From positions 84,356,550-84,420,549 of the forward strand of contig CM045729.1 of assembly GCA_024760905.1 (NCBI GenBank): 64,000 nucleotides of DNA. Direction: 5' to 3'. Both the position numbers and the translations under genes were made by a program. This DNA is from Plotosus lineatus (taxonomy: Eukaryota > Chordata > Actinopteri > Siluriformes > Plotosidae). Each line of letters opens with the position of its first letter. The stretch's first letter is position 1. The notes under the pieces were generated by a model that was not told the DNA's origin, did not search any database, and saw only the letters and a program-made list of their open reading frames with translations. This document shows positions 53,000-64,000 of this stretch, piece after piece.

Positions 53000-53742
53000 G
53001 ATTTCCCTACAAATTTCAGCTGTCTGCTAACACACTACTCTAAGCATTTGCACTTTTATCAGTTAAGTAAAAATGTTTCATGTTACAAAATGAGGGTGTT
53101 GACGTATTCGTTATAAGATTACAGTTCATGACTTAAAAACTGAACACAAAATTGAAGGATTTTTCATGTAAGGAATTGCATGAAGAAGAATGTGTTGGAC
53201 CTTTGAGAACTTCAATAGTCAATGTCTCCTGCACTTTTTAAATGAATATTTAAAAAAATTTAGATTTTGGAAAGAAGCATTCTCTACTTTTGAACTTATG
53301 GTGATTCACTTTTCAAAAACTTAAAAAGCAATTTAGAAGTATGTTTACATTTTCGGAGTGGTTATCGAATTCAGATCATTGCATATCCTGGATTTGAGTC
53401 ATGAGCTTGTGTCTTTTTGTGTGTGCGTGTGCCCATTTCCACAACCCTAGAAGGATTAAGAGGTTCAGTAAATGAATTAAAAAATAATAAAAAAATAAAT
53501 AAAAATAAATAAATACCCCGAAGTAAAACCTCATGTATCATATATTATATGCATGAATGATCAACCGGTAGTAAAATACTATGTATTTATTACATGCACT
53601 TAAATATGCTTCTTAAAAACATTCTATAGACAGTCTTACTCACTAACACATTATAAATGTAGTAAAATGTAGTAATGATTAAGAAAAACTTTTTAATTTT
53701 TACTGTGATATTTATTGATAATAAAATAAAATATAATAAAAC

Positions 53743-53744
<2 letters not shown>
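53000..53744. other. Unassigned AT-rich sequence
   Basis: No gene or element ends recognised. Confidence 0.5.

Positions 53745-53837
<93 letters not shown>
53745..53837. repeat. (TA)n microsatellite
   Basis: About 46 TA units. Confidence 0.95.
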
Positions 53838-53840
<3 letters not shown>

Positions 53841-54187
53841 CAAATGAGTTTTTTCAGTAAAAACGTGCCAAGTATTGCCAACAACCAAAAAGCTTTGTGA
53901 ATGCTACTCCAGCAAACCAGCGAGCTCTGTTAGCATCAGATAAGGTGGAGTACCAAACTGCTCAGTGTAGAAAACCCCAGAGAATAGCAGAGGAACTGAT
54001 CCTACCTGCAGCAGACATGGATCCTACCTGCATCATGCTGGATGACGTCACTGCTGAGAAAATAAGTCCAAGTCCCAGTTCAGGATTGAGCAGGAGCTGA
54101 GAGTTCAGTATTGTGCTTTAAACCCAGCTACAAAAAGCTGCGCAATGCGAAATGTGCTCATTAAAATAATTAATCTGGACATTTTGA
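53838..54187. other. Unassigned sequence
   Basis: Somewhat less AT-rich, with a 67-codon frame at 53897-54100 (PANQRALLASDKVEYQ...). No family is recognised, no splice context is clear, and I do not call it a gene. Confidence 0.4.
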
Positions 54188-54293
<106 letters not shown>

Positions 54294-54555
54294 TTTGTTT
54301 TATTCATTTTTGTTTTGTAGGTTAAAGTGTTTTATAGACTGTGCTCCTGAGTTAATATTGCTAATCAATTTGAATTTATGTATTTATTTATTTTATTTCA
54401 TTTTCCAGTATTGAATGGTTCAAATTGTTGGTCAAAAATGTTTACAGTTTAAATAGGGATACTTATATGTTTTATTTATTTATTTATTTTTATTTTTATT
54501 TATTTATTTTTTTTTTTTTTCGGGCAAATTACTTACATACTTAATTACTGCCTGT

Positions 54556-57003
54556 TATGAGATGAGATACAGCTTTATTAATCTCACAATGGAGAAATTC
54601 ACTGTTACAGGCTCTTGAGGTACCATCAGTAGGGGGTGCAAAAATAGATACAAATACAAACATACACACATACATATATATATATTATATAAGTAAATAA
54701 ATAAATAGATACATAAATAGTATAAATTATAAACAATAAAAGAAAAGAAGGGAACAAATTTGTAGACTGGCCTATATTCACGTGTATATGCATCTGAGGG
54801 CAGAGTAGATGGGTTGATATGGTTCACAGTCAGTGGGGTAGATGTGGTTGATTAAAGTGCGCAGGGTTTTTATTGCACATAACCGGTATTTTCACAGACA
54901 GTTACAAAGTGGCGTTGTACAGTCTGACAGTGGTGGGAATGAACGACCTGCGGTAGTGCTCCTTCCTGCACTGAGGATGTCTCAGTCGTCCACTGAAGGA
55001 GCTACTCAGCTTCTCTACAGGCTGGTGCAGTGGGTGAAAGCTGCTGACCATGATGGATGTGAGCTTTGCTACAATCCTCCTCTCACTCACCTCCTCCACA
55101 GAGTCCAGTGGGCAGCCGAGGACAGAGCTGGCCCTCCTGACCAGCTTGTTCAGTCTCTTTCTGTCCCGCTCTGTGCTGCCCGGGGCCCAGCAGATGGCAG
55201 CATAGAGGATTGCAGAGGCTACCACAGAGTCATAAAAAGTCCTGAGCAGAAGTCTGCATACTCCGAAGGACCTAAGTCTCCTCAGAAGGTGGAGGCGACT
55301 CTGGCCCTTCTTCTACAGGGCGTTGGTGTTGTTGGACCAGTCCAGTTTATTGTTAAGGTGAACGCCCAGGTATTTGAAACTGTCCACTGTCTCAATGTCC
55401 TATCCCTGGACGTTCACTAGTGAGTGTGTGTGTGTGTGTCTGTTAGAGTGCTTCTTCTGAAGTCGACCACCATCTCCTTCGTCTTCCTAGTGTTCAAGCA
55501 CAAGTGGTTGCGCTCACACCAGTCCACGAAGTCAACGATGACCGACCGGTACTCCTGCTCGTTCCCCTCTGACACACGGCCCACGATAGCGGAGTCGTCC
55601 AAGAACTTCTGGAGGTGGCAGCTGTCTGTGCTATAGATGAAGTCCACGGTATAAATGTTGAAAAGGAATGGTCAGAGGATGGTGCCCTGCGGTGCCCCCG
55701 TGCTGCAGACTGCCACCTTTGACTTACAGCCGCGCAGCCACACGTACTGTGGATGGTTAGTAAGGTAGTCGATAATCCAGGCAGCAAGATGTTCGTCCAC
55801 TCCCACGTCCTCCAGCTTCCCCCGCAGAAGCGCTGGCCTGATGGTGTTGAAGGTCTGCTGGTCTGGAGACGTGTGAAGAGGGGGGTCAGAGGGGAGGGGA
55901 GACTCAAACCTGTTGAAGTAACAGTTTAATTCATCCGCCCAGTGCTGGTCACCATCAGCTGTCCCTCTGACACTCTGCCCAAATCCAGACATGGTCTTTA
56001 GTCCTCTCCAGATGCCCCGCACGTTGTTCTGAGCCAGCTTCTCCTCCATCTTCTTCCCATAGTCCTTCTTGGCCCTCCTGATCCTCCACTGGAGCTCACA
56101 CTGGACCTTCTTCTGCTCCTCTCTATCCCCCGAGATGAAAGCCCTCTTTTTCTGGTTCAGGAGGACTTTAAGCTCAGGGATGACCCACGGGTGGTTGTTG
56201 GAGAAGCACCGTACCCTCCGTGTTGGCACAGTGCTGTCCACACAGAAGTTCATGTAATCGGTGATACAGTGTGTGAGGCCGTCGATGTCATCACCAAAGG
56301 AGTCACAGAGCATGCTCCAGTCTGTGGTCTGGAAGCAGTCCCTAAGTCTCTCATTGGTCTCCTCGGTCCACACTTTCACAGACCTCTTCTGCACAGGTTC
56401 CTTTCGCACCCTGGGTGTGTATTGGGGAGGCAGGTAGACCAGGTTGTGGTCTGAGCATCCCAGTGGGGGAAGGGGGTGGAGCTGTAAGCGTCCTTTACAT
56501 TAGCATACAGCAAGTCCAGAGTTTTATTGTCTCTTGTGGTGCACTTCACGGATTACGTGAACGTCAGGAGAGAGGCGGAGAGAGGGGCGTGGTTAAAGTC
56601 CCCGCTGATCAGAATCATGGCGCGGGGGTGACGAGTCTGTCTGACTGACAGCGCTGTGGAGACGCTCACACGCGGCCACCGCATCAGCCGAGGGCGGAAT
56701 GTACACGCAAAACACAATCACATGTGAAAACTCCCTCGGTAGATAATATGGCCGCGCGCTCACTGTGAGCAGCTTCGGGTCCCGCGTGCACAGCTGCTCC
56801 TTCACGTGCAAGTTGGCCGGGTGGCACCATCGTTCATTCACATAGACCGCCATGCCCCCTCCCTTCTTCTTTCCGCTCTCCGTTACACTCCGATCTGCAC
56901 GCGCGAGTGTGAATCCGTTAAGAGAAACCACAGAGTCCGGTGTGAGTTCATTCAGCCACGTCTCTAAGAAACACATGAGGCTGCAGTACTCGGTACAGTC
57001 CCG
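54556..57003 (-). mobile_element. CR1/L2-superfamily LINE, second copy, internally deleted
   Basis: Same family as 24840-26928 (same 3'-UTR and C-terminus), extending further 5' into the endonuclease. A deletion of about 550 bp at about 55857 fuses the linker (TSPDQQT) to FNTIRPALLRGKLED, removing the N-terminal half of the RT. Its 5' edge at 57003 directly abuts the 3' end of another LINE in the same orientation. Confidence 0.87.
54902..56976 (-). pseudogene. CR1/L2-type endonuclease/RT, deleted
   Basis: From the 5' side: endonuclease with MCFLETWLNE (Glu motif), KKKGGGMAVYVNERWC, VIVFCVYIPPSADA and a GDFNHAPL-type motif in another frame near 56600. The linker follows (MEEKLAQNNVRGIWRGLKTM) and then the deletion. 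Remaining RT and C-terminal parts are STGAPQGTIL, FLDDSAIVG and RRSFIPTTVRLYNATL. Stops and frameshifts separate the frames. Confidence 0.85.
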
Positions 57004-60000
57004 GGTGGCACATAGGGCAGCAACAAACTTCCTCTACTCATCACGGTCATCTGCCATCTGTCTCACTTGTCCCCACGATTTGCAAACTGTTTTCATTTCG
57101 GCTTCCACTGTACGCCTCCATGTTGTCTTCGGCCTGCCCCAACGTCGTTTCCCCTCAGGCATCCAATGTAGCACAGTACGAAGAAGAGAATCTGGTTCCC
57201 GGCGTAACACATGACCGACCCAGGTCCATCTTCATTTTTTGATTGTTCTTGACACACGCTCACTGTCACACCGTTCCATGAGGACATCGTTTGCGATTGT
57301 TGAAGGCCAGAAGATTCTTAGGATTCTGCGTAGGTTCTTTATATGGAAAACATTTACTTTGTCTACGTCAGCATCAGTCATCCACCAGCACTCAGCACCA
57401 TAAAGAAGACTTGAGATGACGCAGGTCTTATACAGTTTCAGCTTTGCTGCTACACTGTATTTCAAGGATTTCCACACGTTGTTCAGCATCCAAAAGGCTG
57501 TCCTGGCTTTGGTCAATCTGCTCTTGATATCCTCGTCTGCACCTCCTTCTTTAGTGATGATGCTGCCTACGTAGGTAAATTTGTCAATGTACCAAAGGTT
57601 ATCCTCTCCAAGAGTAATGGGGTTAGGGTTGGGGATGTTCAGAGCCAGTACTTCAGTTTTCTCTGTGGTGACTCTTAATCCCACCTGAGATGCAAAGGAT
57701 GTAAGCCTGTCCGTTTTCTCTTGGATGTCATTATGCGAATGAGCAAGAAGAGCTAAGTCATCAGCGTAATCAAGATCTTCAAGGGTTGTCAGCAAAGTCC
57801 ACCTAATTCCTCTCTTCTTGTTCTCAGTTGTGCGGCACATGACCGAATCAATCACGAGGATGAAGAGCAAGGTTGATAGGACACAACCCTGACGTACTCC
57901 CATTTTCACCTCAAATATAATGTTGCTGCTACCAACACAGCAAGAAAAGCCACCGTAGTAGCTCTTGATGATGTTCCTGAGAGTTTCAGGGACGCCATAC
58001 GCCGCTAGGATCTTCCAGAGGGTGGCTCTGTGTACGATATCAAATGCCTTCATAAAGTCAATGAAGTTTATGTACAGCCTCCATTGCCACTTGGCACATT
58101 CCTCAATGATATTCCTCAGAGCAAATATGTGGTCTGCACAGAGCCTGCCAATACGAAATCCAGCTTGGTTTTGGCGAAGATGTCCGTCTACTGCAATACA
58201 TATTCTATTGTAAATGATTTTGCCAAGAATTTTTCCTGGTACTGAGAGTAGCGTTATTCCTTGCCAGTTGTTGCAGTCAGTGAGCATTCCTTTCTTAAGG
58301 ATTTTGATGATTATCCCTCGCTTCCAGTCTGTTCGAACATCGCCACAGTTCCATATGGTTTCAAAAACATCTAAGAGGATCTTTGCTTATAAGGCTGGGT
58401 CTGCTTTGAAGAATTCCAGGCATAGTAATTCAGGCCCTGGTGCTTTCGCATTCTTCAATACTTTGATAACTCCTTCGATCTCATGCAGGTCAGTCGGGAT
58501 GTTGAGCTCAAGACCTACAGGTTGAACATCAGCTGTAGTTGTAGGGTCAGGTTGGTTCAAGACTTCTTGGAAGTCTTCGGCCCAGTGCCTCTCCTGGTCC
58601 CCCTTGGTTGTAAGAAGTCTTCATTGCTTGTCCTTCACAGGTGCATTGCTGTTGTTGAGGAACTTTCCACATACCTGCTTCGTTATCTTGTATAGCTCAC
58701 TTTGGTGCCCTAATATCACTGCTTTTTCTGCTTGAGATGCCATCTCTTCTACATGTTCTCGCTTGTCTTTCCTGGCCATCTTCTTGACAACCTTGTTGGC
58801 TTCTCGGTATTGAGCTTTCAGGTTTTCCTGTATTCCTGCCGATTTAGCGCAGAGTAGTCGTGACTTCAGATTACGTCTTTTTGCGGTAGCCTCATAGGTT
58901 GTTTCATTAATCCAGTCCTTGCTCTGGGTTTTCTTTCGGGGGCCTAGCACTTCATTCCCTGTGCCTGTGTAGACAGTCTTCACGTCTTCCCACAGCTTGT
59001 TGACCTGAATATCCTCAGTTTCAACATCTTCCCTCAAAACCTCGAACCTGTTCTTCAGCTGGAGAACGAAGTTGGACTTGTGTCTAGGATTCTCGAGGAG
59101 GCTGACATCAGTTTTCTGCACACCAGCTGTTTTCTTACCAGTGCTACTGAGTTTCAGCCTAAGAGACGCTACAACAAGATGATGGTCGCTGCTGATATCA
59201 GCTCCACGTTTCACTTTGACATCAAGGAGGGATCGTCACCATGTGTCATTTATAATAATATGGTCGATTTGGTTCACATCTCGTTCATTAGGTGAGGTCC
59301 ATGTAAGCTGGTGGATGTCTTGATGTTGAAAGAGGGTGCCTCCTATAACTAAGTTGTGGCTAGCACATGTCTCAACCAGACAAATACCATTTTCGTTCAT
59401 AAGCCCACAGCCTTCCTTCTGAATGACGCGTTCGAAGTGCTTGTTGTCTCTGCCTACCTTGGCATGGAAGTCGCCCATCATGAGCAGCAAATCGTGTGTT
59501 GACACATCCAATATAGCTGCTTCCAGTTGTTTGTAGAAGGCGTATCCTTGTCCTCCTCAGTGCTGTCATTGGTCGGGACGTAGCACTGGATAATTCAGAA
59601 GTTAATATGCTGACCCTTCAATCTGGCACCCATAAGTCGACTGCTGATTGGTTTCCAATGCAGAAGACATCGCTCAGTCCCTTTCTTCAAGATCAGGGCA
59701 ACCCCTTTTCAGTGATGACCATCTCTCTGCCCTGAGTAGAACACAGTCTCTCCGGTTACAGTCTTGATCTCTCCACTCTCTGTCTATCTGCATTTGTTTA
59801 CACCTAAAAGTGTCAGGTCGTATCGCTGCATTTCTGATGTTACTTGGGCCAGTCTTCCCATCTCGTACATGGTCCGTACGTTCCAGATGCCCAATTTGGT
59901 TTTCTGTTTTGCATTCAGTACTTTCGTCTTCGTGCCAGTAGCATCCTCTCGGCTTTGGTCACTGGCAGCCATACTAGCTTCATTCTGAGGCTCCGGAAGG

Positions 60001-60242
60001 TGAACACGATTGATTAGAGTAACATTTGTTGCTGTTTCCGTAACACACTATTTTTATAAGGTCTGGTTGTTGGCCATACGTTCAACCCCCGATAACCTGG
60101 AGGGCCGGTTTGGATGCTTTTAGTTTGGCCTCTACCCCGAAGACCTGTCTGACATGGGAAACCCTACCAGGCCCAAAGGACCCATCAGCATAGCTCTTGG
60201 GGTCATTGAGGTACACAAGCTTCTCAACCATCAACAAGACAT
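57003..60242 (-). mobile_element. Third LINE lineage, near complete
   Basis: Minus strand. The 5'-UTR starts near 60242 (GTTGAGAAGCTTGTGTACCT; AGGGTTTCCCATGTCAGACA). Endonuclease parts follow from 59972, a linker at 58621-59214, the RT at 57232-58287, and the C-terminus runs to about 57003 (VRQMADDRDE... AALCAT). About 3.2 kb. The RT style (NWQGITLLSVPGKI, YADDLALLAHS) and short 3' end suggest an RTE-like or related APE-type clade, which I cannot fix without alignment. Codon use and GC differ from the main RTE family. Confidence 0.8.
57232..59972 (-). pseudogene. Endonuclease/RT of the third LINE lineage, broken
   Basis: Frame 59784-59972 opens with KLGIWNVRTMYEMGRLAQVT (endonuclease N-terminus). 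59236-59511 holds LLLMMGDFHAKVGRDNKHFE (Asp motif) and NERDVNQIDHIIINDTW. 58621-59214 begins SSDHHLVVASLRLKL (His motif) and carries the linker. 57232-58287 is a 351-residue RT frame with FRIGRLCADHIFALRNIIE, FIDFMKAFDIVHR, MGVRQGCVLSTLLF and YADDLALLA. At least three breaks separate them. All catalytic motifs are still visible. Confidence 0.82.
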
Positions 60243-60351
60243 CATCCGCTGAGAAGTGTTGATCTATATTTCTTCATTTTTTTTGTATTCCATAATGACA
60301 ATTAGGATTTATTATGTTAATAAGGATACAGTGTTATGCAGACGATTAATT

Positions 60352-60431
60352 TCAACAATTTTTAGACAAATAACATTGGGGAGGTGAAATGTTTCCCTTC
60401 TCCTGGTGGGGGAGAGTAATTGAGAAGCACT
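60352..60431 (-). mobile_element. hAT-like MITE end fragment
   Basis: Minus strand CAGTGCTTCTCAATTACTCT with CACCAGGAGAAGGG and AAACATTTCACCTCC matches the left part of 51775-52172. Only about 80 bp remain. Confidence 0.5.
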
Positions 60432-60559
60432 GAGGTACGTATACGTCAGTCAGGGGGTTCGATCTTAGTTCGCGGAATTCTGCAGTCGCAAGGAGGAGGA
60501 GGGGGGTCTTGGTCCCAATTAACTGCAGAAAGTGAGGGATCTCTGTATTCAGCACGAGC
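60432..60559 (-). mobile_element. Tigger-like MITE fragment (10287 family)
   Basis: Minus strand CAGAGATCCCTCACTTTCTG, CAGTTAATTGGGACCAAGAC, CCGCGAACTAAGATCG and TGACGTATACGTAC follow the order of the first 120 bp of 10287-10829. TA lies outside the CAG end. Confidence 0.7.
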
Positions 60560-60870
60560 AAACCAGACAGTGATCCCAGAAAGTAAGAAGTGATACAGCC
60601 CAAAATATTTTATGAAGCACTAAACAAAACATTTCAACCAACCTATAAACTTTTTTGAATGTAACCAAAGATGCAGTAAGTCGACATGGTGACAGTGGTT
60701 AGTGTCACAATATGAAAGTCCAAGGTTTTCCTTGATATAGGCATTTCCGTGTGATGTTTGCATGCTCTCTCTGGGCTTGTGAGTCTTTGCTCCAGGTATG
60801 ATGGTTTCTTCCACTGTACACAGTACACAGACATGCACATTAGGCTAAGTGGCTCCTCCAAATTGTCCCT

Positions 60871-60872
<2 letters not shown>

Positions 60873-60934
<62 letters not shown>
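60873..60934. repeat. (TA)n(TG)n microsatellite
   Basis: About 24 TA units then about 6 TG units, abutting the truncated 5' edge of RTE copy M. Confidence 0.95.
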
Positions 60935-60935
<1 letters not shown>

Positions 60936-63107
60936 AAAAGAGTGTCAGACAGAGTGATGAGTCTCAAGTTAGAAATTGAAGGTGTGATGTTCAATGTTGT
61001 TAGTGCTTATGCCCCACAGGCAGGATGTCAGCGAGAAGAGAAGGAGAGATTCTGGAGTGAGTTAGATGAAGTGATGCAGAGTACCCCAGAGGTAAAAGAG
61101 TGGTCATTGGGGCAGACTTCAATGGACATGTTCGTGCAGGAAACAGAGGGGACGAGGAAGCGATGGGTAGGTTTGGCATCCAGGACAGGAACGCAGAAGG
61201 ACAGATGTTGGTAGATTTTGCAAAAAGGATGGAAATGGCTGTGGTGAATACTTTCTTCCAGAAGAGAGAGAGGAGCATAGGGTGACTTATAAAAGTGGAG
61301 GTAGGAGCACACAGGTAGACTACATCTTGTGCAGGCGATGTAATTTAAAGGAAGTCAGTGACTGCAAAGTAGTATCGGGTGAGAGTGTTGCCAAACAGCA
61401 TAGGATGGTGGTGTGCAGGATGATGCTGATGGTGAGGAAAGTGAAGAAGGCAAAGGCAGAGCAGAAGACAAAGTGGTGGAAGCTGAAAAAGAAGAGTGTT
61501 GGGTTGTCTTCAAGGAGGAGTTGAAACAGGCTTTGGGTGGTCAGGAAGTGCTTCCAGATGACTGGACAACTACAGCTAATGTGATCAGGGAGACAGGTAG
61601 GAGAATACTTGGTGTGTCAGCTGGAATAAAAGTAGATTAGGAGACTTGGTGGTGGAATGAGGAAGTGCAGGAGTGTGTACAAAGGAAGAGGTTAGCTAAG
61701 AAGAAGTGGGACATTGAGAAAACCGAATAGAGTAAACAGGAGTACAGGGAGACACAGCGTAAGGCAAAGGTAGCAGTGTCAAAGGCCAAACAGAGCGGGT
61801 ATGATGACTTGTATGCTCGGTTGGAAAGTAAAGAGGGAGAAAATGATTTATACAGGTTGGCACAGCAGAGAAATAGAGATGGGAAGGACGTACAGCAAGT
61901 TAGATTGATAAAGGACAGAGAGGGAAATGTATTGACTGATGATAGAAGTGTGCTGGGAAGATGGAAAGAGTATTTGAAGAGCTGATGAATGAGGGAAATG
62001 AGAGAACAAAGAGTAGAAGAGGTGACTGTTGAGGACCAGGAAGTAGCAAAGATTAGTAAGCATGAAGTGAGGAGGGCATTGAAGAGGATGAAGAATGGAA
62101 AGGCAGTTGGTCCTGATGACATACCGGTGGAGGTATGGAAGTGTCTAGGAGAGGTAGCAGTAGATTTTCTGACAAGAACATTTAACAAGGTCTTAGAGAG
62201 TGAGAGGATGCCAGAGGAATGGAGGAGAAGTGTGCTGGTGCCCATTTATAAGAACAAGGGAGACGTGCAGAGTTGTGGCAACTACAGAGGGATAAAGTTG
62301 ATGAGCCATACGATGAAGTTATGGGAAAGAATAGTGGAAGCAAGACTAAGGGCAGAGGTCAGCATTTGTGAACAACAGTTTGGTTTCATGCCAAGAAAGA
62401 ACACCACAGATGCAGTGTTTGCCTTGAGGATGTTAATGGAGAAGTACAGAGAAGGTCAGATGGAGCTGCATTGTGCCTTTGTGGACCTGGAGAAAGCATA
62501 TGACAGGGTGCCAAGAGAGGAACTGTGGAACTGTGGCATGAGGAAGTCTGGAGTGGCAGAGAAGTATGTTAGAGTGGTGCAGGACATGTATGAGAGATGT
62601 AAGACAGTGGTGAAGTGTGCTGTTGGTTTGACAGAAGAGTTCAAGGTGGAGGTGGGACTGCATCAAGGGTCAGCTCTCAGCCCCTTCTTGTTTGCTATGG
62701 TGATGGACAGGCTGACAGACGAGGTGAGACAAGATTCCCCATGGACTATAATGTTTGCAGATTACATTGTGCTCTGTAGTGAGAGCAGAGAACAAGTGCA
62801 GGAAAATCTAGAGAGGTGGAGATATGCCCTGGAAAGGAGGGGAATGAAGATTAGCCTCAGTAAGACAGAATACATGTACATGAATCACAAGGACCCAAGA
62901 GGAACGATGATGTTACAGGGAGCAGAGATAAGAAAGGTGGAGGATTTTAAGTACTTAGGCTCAACAAAGAGACAATTCATGGATGTGGTGAAGGAGGACA
63001 TGAAGGTCTTGGTGTAAGAGAAGAAGAAGATGCAAAGGATAGGGTGAGATGGAGGCTGATGATTCGCTGTTGCCTCCCCTGAAGGGAAAAGCCGAAAGGA
63101 AAAGAAG
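60935..63107 (+). mobile_element. RTE LINE, 5' truncated with a 3' internal deletion (copy M)
   Basis: Starts in the endonuclease (sequence for KRVSDRVMSLKLEIEG) and ends GAAGGGAAAAGCCGAAAGGA AAAGAAG. A deletion of about 430 bp at 62967 fuses YLGST directly to KRQFMDVVKEDMKV, removing most of the C-terminal domain. The 61989-63017 frame (342 codons) is otherwise open. The RT motif reads FADYIVLCS instead of FADDIVICS at about 62753-62779, losing the second catalytic Asp. Stops at 61637 and 61728. Confidence 0.9.
61989..63017 (+). pseudogene. RTE reverse transcriptase with catalytic change and C-terminal deletion
   Basis: Contains [59 protein letters not shown] and FADYIVLCS. One of the paired Asp residues of the RT active site is Tyr, so the product would be inactive even if expressed. 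An extra CTGTGG near 62526 inserts two residues (ELWNCGMRK). Confidence 0.85.
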
Positions 63108-63182
63108 ATCGCAAGGCCAATACTCAATCATCTCATCATACTCTGATCTATGGATGATTTCGAACAGCCAAATGATTTAGAC

Positions 63183-63211
63183 AGATAGACAAACAGACAG
63201 ACAGACAGACG
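63183..63211. repeat. (CAGA)n microsatellite
   Basis: About five to six imperfect CAGA units. Confidence 0.8.
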
Positions 63212-63329
63212 TCTATTCAGTACTAAAGCCATAGGCCCATTATACACTCATAATGGCATGAAAACACTTGTGCGCTTTTTTCTCATACACTCGTTTTTTT
63301 TTTTTTCCAAATAATTTCCTGTGAATGTT

Positions 63330-63482
63330 TTTGGACTATGAGAGGAAGCCAGACTACCTGGAGGAAACCCACACAAGCATGGGAAGAATATGCAAACTCC
63401 ACACAGAGACACCTGAGCTGGGACTCAAACCCAGAACCTTCTTGCTGTGACGCAAACGTGCTGAACACTACGTCATTGTGCC
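63330..63482 (-). mobile_element. Third tRNA-headed SINE-like family, head and core
   Basis: Plus strand GGACTATGAGAGGAAGCCAG, GGAGGAAACCCACACAAGCA, ATATGCAAACTCCACACAGA and CTTGCTGTGACGCAAACGTG are the complement of head and core. The B box region reads GGACTCAAACCCAG. Confidence 0.7.
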
Positions 63483-63489
63483 AGAAGCA

Positions 63490-63900
63490 GTGCTAAGTGC
63501 ATTTTTTTCACATTTGGCGATTTGGGACCTACCCCTCTATCTGTAAACTGCACTCTAATTTTCATAATGCTTACTATTTCATGACATGCCGGTCAATCAA
63601 TTACAAGGAGTAAGTATGGTGTAGTGTCTGACCGTCATATTATTGCTGTCTTCTCTTCTGAGATTTTGATATTAACTGGATTTTTAAAACATGCATACAT
63701 TATATCGTGTTAAGACAGATACAGGGAAAAGAATAAAGCCTCAGTGAGACTTCCCTTCTTTATCAGGTGGACCTGCACAACATGCAATATGATTCAGTTT
63801 CTGTGTTGCTGTGAACTGTTTTACTGTAGCTGATTCATCAGGTACAACAATCACACAAACTCAAGGAGACCATCACCCACTAGGGAGGAACCACTCTCAG
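63490..63900. other. Unassigned sequence
   Basis: No gene recognised between two SINE-like fragments. Confidence 0.5.
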
Positions 63901-63904
63901 CTGT

Positions 63905-64000
63905 CACTGGTCAAAGGTGGGGTACACCCTCAGCAACTTGCCAGAAGAGACAGGGCCAACACCCACAAATATTCACATTCGCATCCACACCCAGGTAGGC
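63905..64000 (-). mobile_element. SINE-like fragment cut by the window end
   Basis: GTGGGGTACACCCTCAGCAA and CAGGGCCAACACCCACAAAT with ...CATCCACACCCAGG match the middle of the 2972-3295 element on the minus strand. Confidence 0.55.

Noticed and set aside
53897..54100. Possible exon (PANQRALLASDKVEYQ...)
   Set aside because: Short frame, no clear splice sites, no recognised family; left as unassigned sequence.
54842..55420. 192-codon plus-strand frame over the second CR1/L2-type LINE
   Set aside because: Antisense to the LINE C-terminal domain; matching antisense frames occur at 25315-25710.

Overview
This is a teleost fish genomic window. It contains one host gene I can reconstruct with confidence, and the rest is almost entirely transposable elements and microsatellites. 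Evidence for a fish is an intron-containing two-domain C-type lectin gene of the kind found in fish lectin arrays, IR/DR-type Tc1 transposons, Rex-like LINEs, tRNA-headed SINEs with fish-type tails, and very long (CA)n, (TA)n and (AAT)n arrays. I cannot fix the order or species from sequence alone.

1-12 kb: a 5-exon C-type lectin gene on the + strand (coding exons 2805-2841, 7880-8275, 8401-8742, 11039-11124, 11336-11440). It joins in frame to 321 residues: signal peptide, two CTLDs and a basic C-terminal segment. Intron 1 (5 kb) holds SINEs, a nearly whole Tc1 element (5045-6547) and half of a MITE-like element. Intron 3 holds a Tigger-like MITE (10287-10829) and a long (TG)n tract that abuts the exon 4 acceptor.

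12-24 kb: microsatellites, a second copy of the 1-kb MITE-like family (14037-15093), a Rex3-like LINE 3' end, then RTE-clade LINE copies. The RTE copy at 18704-21855 is nearly full length and has an 18-bp target-site duplication.

24-31 kb: a CR1/L2-superfamily LINE (24840-26928), clustered SINE fragments, and a nested stack in which a SINE lies inside a TTAA-flanked piggyBac-like element that itself lies inside a Tc1 relic.

31-49 kb: a nursery of RTE copies (forward, reverse, endonuclease-less, and one large palindrome at 41546-44983). One 5'-truncated copy (38362-39941) keeps an unbroken reverse-transcriptase frame and a perfect 16-bp TSD. An L1/Tx1-like relic lies at 48736-49290.

49-64 kb: the best SINE copy (49841-50194, 16-bp TSD), two Tigger/pogo-like MITEs with a homologous relic of a transposase start, a hAT-like MITE, a second CR1/L2-type LINE, a third near-complete LINE lineage (57003-60242), and a last RTE copy (60935-63107).

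The most interesting pattern is modular. The main SINE family shares a tRNA head and body but carries two alternative 3' modules. One of them is built from both the 5'-UTR segment and the 3' end of the resident RTE LINE, so that LINE probably mobilises the SINE. At least 14 RTE copies or fragments share the window with its apparent SINE parasite. I found no CRISPR array, prokaryotic operon, rRNA or bona fide tRNA gene.
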